From assembly GCA_038329555.1 (NCBI GenBank), contig JBBQNC010000020.1:1-26320 (forward strand): 26,320 nucleotides of DNA, read 5' to 3'. Position 1 is the stretch's first letter. Each line of letters begins with the position of its first letter. Below, piece after piece: positions 1 to 5,808 of the stretch. The notes under the pieces are model-generated. The model was given only the letters and a program-made list of their open reading frames with translations, was not told where the DNA came from and did no database searches. Position numbers and translations under genes: made by a program. The DNA comes from JALYUA01 sp038329555 (GTDB taxonomy: Bacteria; Acidobacteriota; Thermoanaerobaculia; UBA5066; Gp7-AA6).

Positions 1-80
1 GGTCCTGGAACCGGGTCGGGCCCCTCCGCCACGCGGGCGTCGTAAGACCCGTCATTCTCCGTGACCTCCAGGTACCGCAC
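1..80 (-). CDS. 5' end of a zinc-type alcohol dehydrogenase/quinone oxidoreductase-like gene (partial)
   Basis: A GTG at 80-78 on the minus strand is preceded by a clear ribosome binding site (AGAGGTGAC). It opens a frame that runs without a stop off the left edge, giving 26 codons. The peptide starts (M)RYLEVTENDGSYDARV and continues to a PDPVPG segment. A short beta-strand, a D-G-S-x-x-A-R-V stretch and a P-D-P-x-P-G turn are typical of the N-terminus of medium-chain dehydrogenases/quinone oxidoreductases (GroES-like fold). The catalytic zinc and Rossmann regions lie outside the window, so the family call is only a suggestion. The ribosome binding site and codon pattern make a real gene start likely. 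Confidence 0.45.
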   Translation of the reverse strand, partial: MRYLEVTENDGSYDARVAEGPDPVPG

Positions 81-106
81 GTCACCTCTTATAACGGAAC
101 CCGATA

Positions 107-144
107 CGCCCCTCACCCCGGCCCTCTCCCGCCGGGAGAGGGGG
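107..144. repeat. 38-bp extragenic palindromic repeat, copy 1
   Basis: The element has a CCCCTCACCCCGG-like outer part and a perfect stem-loop core, CCCTCTCCCG-C-CGGGAGAGGG (10-bp arms, 1-nt loop). The same 38 bases recur exactly at 25636-25673. It lies between the divergent starts of the oxidoreductase-like gene and the basic protein at 204. It resembles the REP/BIME-type palindromes scattered through many GC-rich genomes. No transposase is nearby. Confidence 0.85.
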
Positions 145-203
145 CGGAGCCTCCCGACGCGATATCTTCCGTTCGCAGGTTCCAACGCACAGGAGGGAGG
201 CAC

Positions 204-623
204 ATGGCCAGACGTCGCAAAACCATCGGGGCAATCTCTGCCGAACAGGCACACCAGGCGCTCACGTTTCTCGTTCACAAGGGCAAGGTCACGGCCAAGC
301 AGGTGGAGAAGGCTCTCGAACACCGGGAGCGTCTGATCCGGGAGATCCAGGAGCGAATGGCCGCTCTCGGCGCCGACGCCGCGCGATCGGGGAACCGGCT
401 GCGCAAGAGCGCGGTCGCGGGGCTGCGGTCGGCGGAGAAGGCGTCGCGTCCGGCGCGTAAGCGGGTCGTTTCCGCGGCGACGAAGGCCGCGAGGAAGGCC
501 CAGGGAAAGTACATGAGCGCCGTCCGGCAGCTTTCCAAGGACGCGCGCAAGCAGATCAAGGAGATCCGCGCGAAGTCCGGAGTGAAGGCCGCCATCGCCG
601 CGGCGAAGCGCATGGTCCCCTGA
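204..623 (+). CDS. Lys/Arg/Ala-rich basic helical protein, function unknown
   Basis: The 139-residue protein starts at an ATG behind a strong ribosome binding site (AGGAGGGAGGCAC). It has no signal peptide and no membrane segment. Residues 10-60 form a predicted long amphipathic helix (SAEQAHQALTFLVHKGKV onwards). The remainder is rich in Lys, Arg and Ala, including KAARKAQGK and KQIKEIRAK, and looks like a histone-H1-like or nucleoid-binding tail. It is strongly basic, so nucleic-acid binding is a reasonable guess, but no named domain is recognised. It is followed 46 bases later by a serine hydrolase on the same strand. Codon use and the ribosome binding site support a real gene. Confidence 0.7.
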   Translation: MARRRKTIGAISAEQAHQALTFLVHKGKVTAKQVEKALEHRERLIREIQERMAALGADAARSGNRLRKSAVAGLRSAEKASRPARKRVVSAATKAARKAQGKYMSAVRQLSKDARKQIKEIRAKSGVKAAIAAAKRMVP

Positions 624-669
624 TCCGGCCGGCACTCTCGCCCCGAAGAACCGCTCAGGAGCTTCCGAC

Positions 670-1821
670 ATGAAGAGGAGAGCCTGTCTCGTCGTCGCGC
701 TGTGGGTGTGCCTGCGCATGGCGGCGGGGGGCCAGACCGCGGCCGCCGCGCCGGCGCCACCCGCGGCGCCCGTCACTCCCGCCTCGATGGACGTCTGGTC
801 GCGGGCGGAGGCCGCGGCGGGTGCGGCGCGGGCGAAGCAGAACATTGCCGGGCTCTCCGTCGCCGTCGTCGTGGGCAAAGAGGTGCGGTGGTCGAAGGGG
901 TTCGGGTTCGCGGATCTCGAGAGCTCCGTTCCATTCACGGCGACCACCGTCCATCGCCTGGCGTCGGTCTCGAAGACGATCACCGCTGTCGCCGCCATGC
1001 AGCTCGTGGAAAAAGGCGCGCTGGATCTCGAGGCTCCGATCCAGAAGTACTGCCCCGCCTTTCCGACGAAACAGCGGCCGATCACGGCGCGGCAGGTCAT
1101 CGGGCATCTCGCCGGCATTCGGCATTATGCGAAGGGCGAGAATTTCGACAGCACGAAACATTACGACGGCGTCGTGGACTCCCTCCAGGCTTTCTCCGCC
1201 GATCCGCTGCTCCACGATCCGGGTACGGAGTTCACGTACTCGACCTACGGCTACGTCGTTCTCGGCTGCGTTGTCGAAGGCGCTTCGGGGATGAAGTTCG
1301 GAGACTACGTGCGCGAGAAGATCGCGACGCCGGCGGAAATGGAGCGGACGCGCACCGATGATCTCGTTACGATCGTTCCCGGCCGGGCCCGGCCCTATCA
1401 GCACCTTCCGAACGGCGAGCTCGGCAACGCGAATCTCGCGGACACGAGCAACAAAGTCCCCGGCGGGGGCATGGTGTCGACGGCCGTCGACCTGGCCCGC
1501 TTCGCGATCGCGCTCGAGACCGGCAAGCTCCTGCGGCCCGCGACGTTCGCCCGGATGCAGGTACCCATGAAGACGACCGAGGGGAAGGAGTCGCCCTACT
1601 TCGGCTGGTCGATCTCGACGCTGGCCGGGCGAACGGTCCTGTCGCACAGCGGCTCGCAGCAGGGCACGGCGACGTATCTGCTCATGATCCCGGAAAGCGG
1701 CTTCGCGGTCGCCGTGATCGCCAACACGGAGAGTGTGAAAGTCGGCGACCTCGCGAAAGAGCTCGTCGAAATCGTCAACCCGTTGGCTTCCACTCACCCC
1801 TCCCTGCAGATCCCCAGGTAG
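670..1821 (+). CDS. Exported serine hydrolase, beta-lactamase class C / D-aminopeptidase family
   Basis: The 383-residue protein starts at an ATG after CAGGAGCTTCCGAC. Residues 1-26 are a signal peptide (MKRRACLVVALWVC, then Ala-rich), so it probably acts in the periplasm. The penicillin-binding fold motifs are present: SxxK as S99-V-S-K102 (nucleophile and general base) and a KTG-equivalent H326-S-G328 near the C-terminus. The second motif, usually Y-x-N, reads Y190-S-T192, keeping Tyr but replacing Asn. Members of this Pfam Beta-lactamase family include class C beta-lactamases, esterases and D,D-peptidases. Sequence alone does not show the substrate, and antibiotic resistance should not be assumed. 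It converges with the crystallin-domain gene on the other strand. Confidence 0.88.
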   Translation: MKRRACLVVALWVCLRMAAGGQTAAAAPAPPAAPVTPASMDVWSRAEAAAGAARAKQNIAGLSVAVVVGKEVRWSKGFGFADLESSVPFTATTVHRLASVSKTITAVAAMQLVEKGALDLEAPIQKYCPAFPTKQRPITARQVIGHLAGIRHYAKGENFDSTKHYDGVVDSLQAFSADPLLHDPGTEFTYSTYGYVVLGCVVEGASGMKFGDYVREKIATPAEMERTRTDDLVTIVPGRARPYQHLPNGELGNANLADTSNKVPGGGMVSTAVDLARFAIALETGKLLRPATFARMQVPMKTTEGKESPYFGWSISTLAGRTVLSHSGSQQGTATYLLMIPESGFAVAVIANTESVKVGDLAKELVEIVNPLASTHPSLQIPR

Positions 1822-1870
1822 CTGCAGTCGCGGGCCGCCGCCGGGCTTCCGCGAAGCGGCGCCGCGGCCG

Positions 1871-2815
1871 TCATCTCCGCGGGCGATACGACACGGGACG
1901 CGCCGACGTGACCGCGTCGCTCAGGCTGTAGTCGTCGAGATCGGGAACACTTTCGGTCAGCGTGACGCAACGGCCCCGGAACTCGGCATGCTCGCAGATT
2001 TGCCAGTTGCCGGCGACGACTCTCGCGCTCTGCGCCCGGTCGTTGAATTCGTCGAGCTCGCCTTCTGTTCCGTGGAGCTCCACGGACCTTCCGCGAAAGT
2101 TCGGCCGTTCGTAGAGGACGAGAGTCGGGACGTCGTCGGCCGGCGGCTCCGGCCCCGGCTCCCGCTCCCATGAGCGGCCGCGGATGGGCCGCGCGGACTC
2201 GATCCGATCATGCAGGCTGTAGGCGCGCAGATCGGGGACCGTGCCGGTGACCGATGCGCATCGACCGCCGAAGTTCGGTTCGTCACAGACTTCCCATGCG
2301 CCCCCCGTCGACCGCAGGCTCGACGCCCGGTTCGCGAAGTCCGACAGGAACGCATCCGGACCGTCGAGCCGTCGTGAGCGGCCGCGGTAGTTCTCGTCCT
2401 CGTAGAGGATCAGCTCGGACCGCCCGCGGCCGCTCGGGTACCGGTCCCGAACCCGCTCTTCGGGATCGCGCCCCTCGCGGCGCACACGGCGCAGCGAGGA
2501 GATCTGGTCGTTCCACGAGACCCGCCCGAGGTCCGGCTCGTGGGACGAGAAGACGGCGCATCGCCCTCCGAAGTCCTTGTGCTCGCAGACTTCCCAGAAT
2601 TCGCCGCGTCCGATGCGGAAGCTCGACACGCGGTCGTTCAGACGGTAGTCGCTCAGGTCCGGGACGTCGTCTCGAAACGTCGCGTTCGGGCCCTGAAAGC
2701 CGGGATCCTGAAAGACGGTGATCCCGATGCCGCCGACCCGGCGCTCCTGGGCGAGGAGAAGCGCCGCCGCGAAGAGACCGGGCGCTACAGCCGCGACGAT
2801 CATTCTCGGACGCAT
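1871..2815 (-). CDS. Secreted protein with three beta/gamma-crystallin domains
   Basis: The 314-residue protein starts at the ATG at 2815 because AAGGAGGAAGCC lies directly upstream; an in-frame ATG at 2848 lacks such a site. Residues 1-23 are a signal peptide. Three repeats of about 80 residues follow (about 30-111, 132-210, 229-308). Each has two Greek-key motifs with Y/F-x-x-x-x-F-x-G-R type strands (VFQDPGFQG, LYEDENYRGR, LYERPNFRGR; CEHKDFGGRC, CDEPNFGGRC, CEHAEFRGRC). Each key ends in a calcium-site-like (N/D)(N/D)xx(S/T)S element: NDRVSS at 60, NDQISS at 102, ANRASS at 161, HDRIES at 202, NDRAQS at 258 and SDAVTS at 299. The first two fit the consensus exactly. The six half-domain Cys-x-x-x-x-x-x-x-x-C pairs may form disulfides. 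It lies just downstream of the sigma/anti-sigma region on the same strand and may be its target. Confidence 0.9.
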   Translation of the reverse strand: MRPRMIVAAVAPGLFAAALLLAQERRVGGIGITVFQDPGFQGPNATFRDDVPDLSDYRLNDRVSSFRIGRGEFWEVCEHKDFGGRCAVFSSHEPDLGRVSWNDQISSLRRVRREGRDPEERVRDRYPSGRGRSELILYEDENYRGRSRRLDGPDAFLSDFANRASSLRSTGGAWEVCDEPNFGGRCASVTGTVPDLRAYSLHDRIESARPIRGRSWEREPGPEPPADDVPTLVLYERPNFRGRSVELHGTEGELDEFNDRAQSARVVAGNWQICEHAEFRGRCVTLTESVPDLDDYSLSDAVTSARPVSYRPRR

Positions 2816-2855
2816 GGCTTCCTCCTTAGAAGGCGAAAGGCGAAACACCGGCAGT

Positions 2856-3827
2856 CTATCCGCCGCCGTCCGCGTGCGGAGTCAGGGCCGGGCGGGTCTT
2901 CTTCTCGATCGTCATCGTTCCCGCTGGATGGCGCCTGCGATCGCGCGAACGAGTCCCCGCGGAATCTCCGAAAGCGGGTTCTGTTCGCCGAGCCTGCGAC
3001 TGAGCGCGACGGTCGCGCGATAGCGCGCGAGGTACTGTCGGCATTCGTGGCACGTGCGCAGGTGCAGCTCGAAGAGACGCTTGTGGTCCGGCGGCAAGCG
3101 ACCCGTCGACGAAATCCATGACGAACTCCTCGAACTGCCGGCACGTGATCACCAGCGGGATCGCCCGGCCGGGCGCGCCGAGAACCCACCGGCAGACCTC
3201 GCGAACGCGCGAGATGCGGATCCGTTCCCGCGGCATCTCGAGGAGGGTCTTCAGGGCGGAGCGGGCCCGATGCAGACGGACCTTCACCGCGTTGGGGGTC
3301 GTCTCGAGCAGGTCGGCGACCTCCTGCCCGGAGAGGTCCTCGAGATCCCGGAGGATCAGGACCGTCCGGTACGATTCCGGAAGGAGATCGATCGCGGCGG
3401 TGACGAGCTCCTTCGCCTCGCCGCGGGAGGCGAGCTCCTCGGGATTCATCTCGACCGGTCCGACGGGCTGCCGGTACCCCGACCGGTCGAACACCGGCAG
3501 GAGCGGCTCGATCGGCTCTTCGGGCTTCCGGCGTCGCGACCGCAGCGTGACGAGCGCGGAGTTGACGACGATGCGATGCAGCCATGTCGCCAGCGCCGAC
3601 CGGCCCTCGAAGCGGCCGACGTTCTTCAACGCCAGGACGAGCGCGTTCTGGAGGCAGTCCTGCGCCGCGTCGTCGTCGCGGAGCAGCCGCCGCGCGACGG
3701 CGAGGAGACGCGGGCCGTGGGACTCGACGAGATCGGTCCAGGCGGTCTCGTCGCCGCGCGCCAGCGCCGCGGCGTCGGCGTGCGGGGACTCGTTCGGACG
3801 TGCGGCTCGGTCGGAGGGCTCGAACAA
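2856..3827 (-). CDS. ECF-type RNA polymerase sigma factor, reading in frame into an anti-sigma domain
   Basis: The frame opens with a TTG at 3827, just after an in-frame TGA, and no ribosome binding site is obvious. Residues 20-95 are sigma region 2 (core binding and -10 recognition: DAAQDCLQNALVLALKNVGRF, then GRSALATWLHRIVVNSAL). Residues 145-196 are region 4 (LPESYRTVLILRDLEDLSG, then the helix-turn-helix VADLLETTPNAVKVRLHRAR). After about residue 197 the frame does not stop. It continues into ITCRQFEEFVMDFVDGSL, the N-terminus of a zinc-finger anti-sigma factor, and the remaining 70 or so residues are out-of-frame sequence. The functional sigma part is therefore about 3827-3153. ECF sigma factors activate small regulons, often with a co-encoded zf-HC2 anti-sigma, as here. 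The upstream segment at 3828-4029 also looks coding in another frame. Confidence 0.8.
   Translation of the reverse strand: MFEPSDRAARPNESPHADAAALARGDETAWTDLVESHGPRLLAVARRLLRDDDAAQDCLQNALVLALKNVGRFEGRSALATWLHRIVVNSALVTLRSRRRKPEEPIEPLLPVFDRSGYRQPVGPVEMNPEELASRGEAKELVTAAIDLLPESYRTVLILRDLEDLSGQEVADLLETTPNAVKVRLHRARSALKTLLEMPRERIRISRVREVCRWVLGAPGRAIPLVITCRQFEEFVMDFVDGSLAAGPQASLRAAPAHVPRMPTVPRALSRDRRAQSQARRTEPAFGDSAGTRSRDRRRHPAGTMTIEKKTRPALTPHADGGG
2912..3152 (-). pseudogene. zf-HC2 anti-sigma domain broken by a single-base frameshift
   Basis: Reading from a GTG at 3152 gives (M)ITCRQFEEFVMDFVDGSL. The continuation PPDHKRLFELHLRTCHEC and on to AIAGAIQRER is in the next frame, from about 3097 to a stop at 2912. 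Together they give an almost perfect zinc-binding anti-sigma module: Cys at ITC, then H-x3-C-x2-C as HLRTCHEC. Removing one T from the TT at 3096-3097 would restore GSLPPD. There is no transmembrane helix, so it would be a soluble regulator that holds the sigma factor inactive. Possible explanations are a sequencing indel, a decaying gene or a recoding event. No classical slippery heptamer is visible. The 61-codon TTG-initiated fragment from 3097 could be made alone but would lack the first Cys. Confidence 0.75.
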
Positions 3828-4029
3828 CGCGTCGGATCGTCCCGCCCGGGCTCGCGCCTGTCAAGGCGCCCGGGTGCGAAGACTTCGAACCGCTACGGGC
3901 GGCGGCCGGCTCGGGGGTCAGGTAGAAGCGGCAGTAGTCGCGAAGAGCCGGCAGCTCCTGGAACAGCGGAAACCTCTCGAATACCGCCTTCTGCGTCGGG
4001 TTCACGTGCGGAGGATTCGCCGCGATCAT
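3828..4029 (-). other. Coding-like leader in front of the sigma gene, out of frame with it
   Basis: An ATG at 4029 preceded by ACGAGGGATACC opens (M)IAANPPHVNPTQKAVF, followed by a sensible helical stretch (FPLFQELPALRDYCRFYL, then TPEP). Its composition looks like real protein up to about residue 45. The frame then continues as Arg-rich sequence and has no stop until position 2800, running over the sigma gene in the wrong frame. It is either a small upstream gene with a lost stop or the true N-terminus of the sigma protein separated by an indel near 3830-3865. I recognise no family. Confidence 0.4.
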
Positions 4030-4103
4030 GGTATCCCTCGTGATGCGTCTGGAGCCCGCGACGGCGCCCCATGCGATCGGAGCGAACCTGAAGGGAGTCG
4101 ACA

Positions 4104-4451
4104 ATGATGACGATGTCTTCCCGGTACACGACTCTGTTCCGCCGACAGACGCTGGCGTTCTGTCTTCTGCTGGCCGTGGATCGGGCGCTCGCGGAGCCGA
4201 CTGCCCTTTGCGGGATCGACGCGAGCAACAGACGAGTCGTCCGAATAACTGCAACGCTGCTAAGAGGCGAACCACCTTACACGTGTATGTTCATTTGGTC
4301 GGTGGATTTCGATAACGGATCGAAACGCGAGAACGAGCGGTGCGAAGCCGAGGTGCATGACGGCACGACAAACGGGACGGTTTGCCAGCGCGCCTACCCG
4401 AAGACGATCAAGTCTGCCGCGTTGACTCGGTACAGTTGCGCGCGCAGCTGA
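4104..4451 (+). CDS. Small secreted Cys-containing protein, unrecognised
   Basis: The 115-residue protein starts at an ATG after AAGGGAGTCGACA; in-frame ATGs at 4107 and 4113 are alternatives. Residues 1-30 are a signal peptide ending around DRALA-EP. The mature part has five cysteines (C36, C61, C80, C94, C112) spaced through a short polar domain with TCMFIWSVDFDNGS in the middle, suggesting a disulfide-stabilised exported domain. The gene is less GC-rich than its neighbours, as is the following hairpin, which hints at separate acquisition. It is transcribed divergently from the sigma gene region (start 4029), and the 74 bases between could hold both promoters. No family is recognised. Confidence 0.6.
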   Translation: MMTMSSRYTTLFRRQTLAFCLLLAVDRALAEPTALCGIDASNRRVVRITATLLRGEPPYTCMFIWSVDFDNGSKRENERCEAEVHDGTTNGTVCQRAYPKTIKSAALTRYSCARS

Positions 4452-4550
4452 CTCTGTGTGTCTACACGAGGGCACGATTGGGGTCAGTCGTGCAAATCGG
4501 CCTTGTTGCACGAAAGGCCTAAATACACGACTGACCCCAAGTGCACAGAG
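4452..4550. repeat. Large imperfect inverted repeat, MITE/REP-like hairpin
   Basis: Perfect 15-bp arms TTGGGGTCAGTCGTG (4478-4492) and its complement (4526-4540) enclose 33 bases. These continue imperfectly through a second pair of GGCC blocks. Outside them, CTCTGTG (4452-4458) pairs with CACAGAG (4544-4550). The GGGGTCAG/CTGACCCC ends resemble palindromes associated with IS200-like (RAYT) transposases, but no transposase is present. It lies between two convergent genes and could also end both transcripts. Confidence 0.8.
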
Positions 4551-4564
4551 CCGCAGGAAGTCGG

Positions 4565-5140
4565 CTAGGGAACCCAGCCGGGCAACGCGGCGGCCTGCCT
4601 CACCCAGGTCGCCATCTGCGCCTCGTCGAGCTCGTTGTCTTCGTGGATGTCGAAGTAGCGCACGTCCTTGTGCTTGCTGAAGCCGGGCGGGACCGGTCGC
4701 AGCGACGTGCCGTGGAAGAAGGTCACCTTCACGTAGTGGGTGAAGACGTGGAACGAAAGGAACCAACCCTGGCCCTCGATGCCGTAAAACGGCGAGTTCC
4801 ACTTAACGGCCTTGCGCACGTTGGGCACGTTGCGCACGATGAGCGCGTCGAGCCACTTCCCGGTGCCGCGCTTCCAGCCCGGCATCGCGGCGATGTACGC
4901 CTGCACCGGGGCGTCGCCGTCCGCCTTCGCGATGCGCGGGTTGCCGCCCGAGAGGAGGACGGCGGCCTTCTCGCCTTCTCGCACCTTGATCGGCTTGGCC
5001 TCACTCGCACGCGCCTTGGCCTTCGCGCCTGCCTTCGGCCGGGACTTGGACTTGGTGGCCGACTGGCGTGGCTTGCTTGCGGGCGACGTTCTCTCGGCCT
5101 TCCGCTTCGCCTTGCTCATCGGGGTTTCCGTTTGCGACAT
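4565..5140 (-). CDS. DUF1801 (YdhG-like) domain protein with a Lys-rich N-terminal tail
   Basis: The 191-residue protein starts at an ATG at 5140, without a strong ribosome binding site; a second ATG at 5119 is possible. Residues 1-50 are a low-complexity Lys/Ala/Ser/Arg tail (KPRQSATKSKSRPKAGAKAK). Residues 75-185 are a DUF1801 domain: MPGWKRGTGKWLDALIVRNV, then VKWNSPFYGIEGQGWFLSF, then FHGTSLRPVPPGFSKHKDVRY. The family is cytosolic and its biochemical role is not established; structures show a small alpha/beta fold. The basic tail resembles those of DNA- or RNA-associated proteins and is an inference. It converges on the hairpin element and is upstream of, and not co-transcribed with, the secreted protein. 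Confidence 0.85.
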   Translation of the reverse strand: MSQTETPMSKAKRKAERTSPASKPRQSATKSKSRPKAGAKAKARASEAKPIKVREGEKAAVLLSGGNPRIAKADGDAPVQAYIAAMPGWKRGTGKWLDALIVRNVPNVRKAVKWNSPFYGIEGQGWFLSFHVFTHYVKVTFFHGTSLRPVPPGFSKHKDVRYFDIHEDNELDEAQMATWVRQAAALPGWVP

Positions 5141-5204
5141 GACGATCGGTTCGCCCAGCGTAGACGATCGTCGTAATCCGGGGGAACCTGAAAAGAGAAA
5201 GCCG

Positions 5205-5224
5205 AAAAAGCCAGGATTTTGGCT
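5205..5224 (-). terminator. Probable intrinsic terminator of tRNA-Asn
   Basis: On the minus strand AGCCA-AAATCC-TGGCT forms a 5-bp stem followed directly by a T run (complement of 5205-5209). The left arm overlaps the tRNA 3' GCCA end. Confidence 0.45.
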
Positions 5225-5294
5225 CCTCAGGTAGGATTTGAACCTACAACCCCCCGGTTAACAGCCGGGTGCTCTGCCATTGAGCTACTGAGGA
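5220..5294 (-). tRNA. tRNA-Asn (anticodon GTT), CCA encoded
   Basis: The 75-nt cloverleaf reads acceptor TCCTCAG paired with CTGAGGA, D-arm GCTC/GAGC, anticodon stem CCCGG/CCGGG with loop CTGTTAA (anticodon GTT), T-arm GTAGG-TTCAAAT-CCTAC, discriminator G and a genomic CCA. All stems pair fully. It stands alone between the DUF1801 gene and the lipoprotein gene, all three on the minus strand. Confidence 0.97.
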
Positions 5295-5352
5295 ACAGAG
5301 CGGACCCGGGACGATAACGGACGGGTGCCGGGGTGTCAACCGGAGCGGCCGC

Positions 5353-5808
5353 TCAGGACCCGTCGGACCAGGACGCCCACTCGATCTGCCATCGGCCGTC
5401 GTGCGGCGCGAGCCGCGCTTCGACCCGCAGCTTCGAGGAGGACGGCAGGATCCCGTCGAGCCCGCCGATCTTCCGCGCGCGCCCCGAGAGGTCGGCCCGG
5501 AAGCGGACGAGAGCGGCGCCTTCCGAGCGCTCGATCGTCACGTCCTCGAGCGTCACATCGAGGCTCTCGTACGCCGCGAAGTAGCGCCGGACCATCTCCT
5601 CGACGTCCGGGCGGCGGGAGCCGCCGAAACCCTCGAAATCGGGGGCGATCCCCTTCATGAACGCCGCCGCGTCGCGGTCTTTCGCCGCGCCGGCGAGGCC
5701 GTCGATGGTCTCGCGGACCGGGTCGCCGTCCCGGTGGCAGGCGGCCAGCGCCGCGAAAACGGTCGAAGTGATGAAAGCGACGAGGAGCCGTGAAAAAATC
5801 CTGCGCAT
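5353..5808 (-). CDS. Lipoprotein with an NTF2/SnoaL-like domain
   Basis: The 151-residue protein starts at the ATG at 5808, chosen for the strong AAGGAGGAGC directly before it. Residues 1-23 are a lipoprotein signal (MRRIFSRLLVAFI, then FAALAAC) with lipobox L-A-A-C24, so it should be anchored in the inner or outer membrane. Residues 30-148 have the pattern of a SnoaL/DUF4440-type cone fold: helix RETIDGLAGAAKDRDAAAFM, then MVRRYFAAYESLDVTLEDV, then beta-strands to the conserved closing GRWQIEWASW. Such domains bind or turn over small molecules, but no catalytic residue can be assigned here. Its start codon overlaps that of the divergent phosphatase gene. Confidence 0.78.
   Translation of the reverse strand: MRRIFSRLLVAFITSTVFAALAACHRDGDPVRETIDGLAGAAKDRDAAAFMKGIAPDFEGFGGSRRPDVEEMVRRYFAAYESLDVTLEDVTIERSEGAALVRFRADLSGRARKIGGLDGILPSSSKLRVEARLAPHDGRWQIEWASWSDGS

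Noticed and set aside
1822..1870. Terminator between the convergent serine hydrolase and crystallin genes
   Set aside because: A small CGCCG/CGGCG hairpin exists, but there is no T tract on either strand, so I cannot support it.
5220..5294. tRNA-Asn as an attachment site of an integrated element
   Set aside because: No second copy of the tRNA 3' end and no integrase gene occur in the window.
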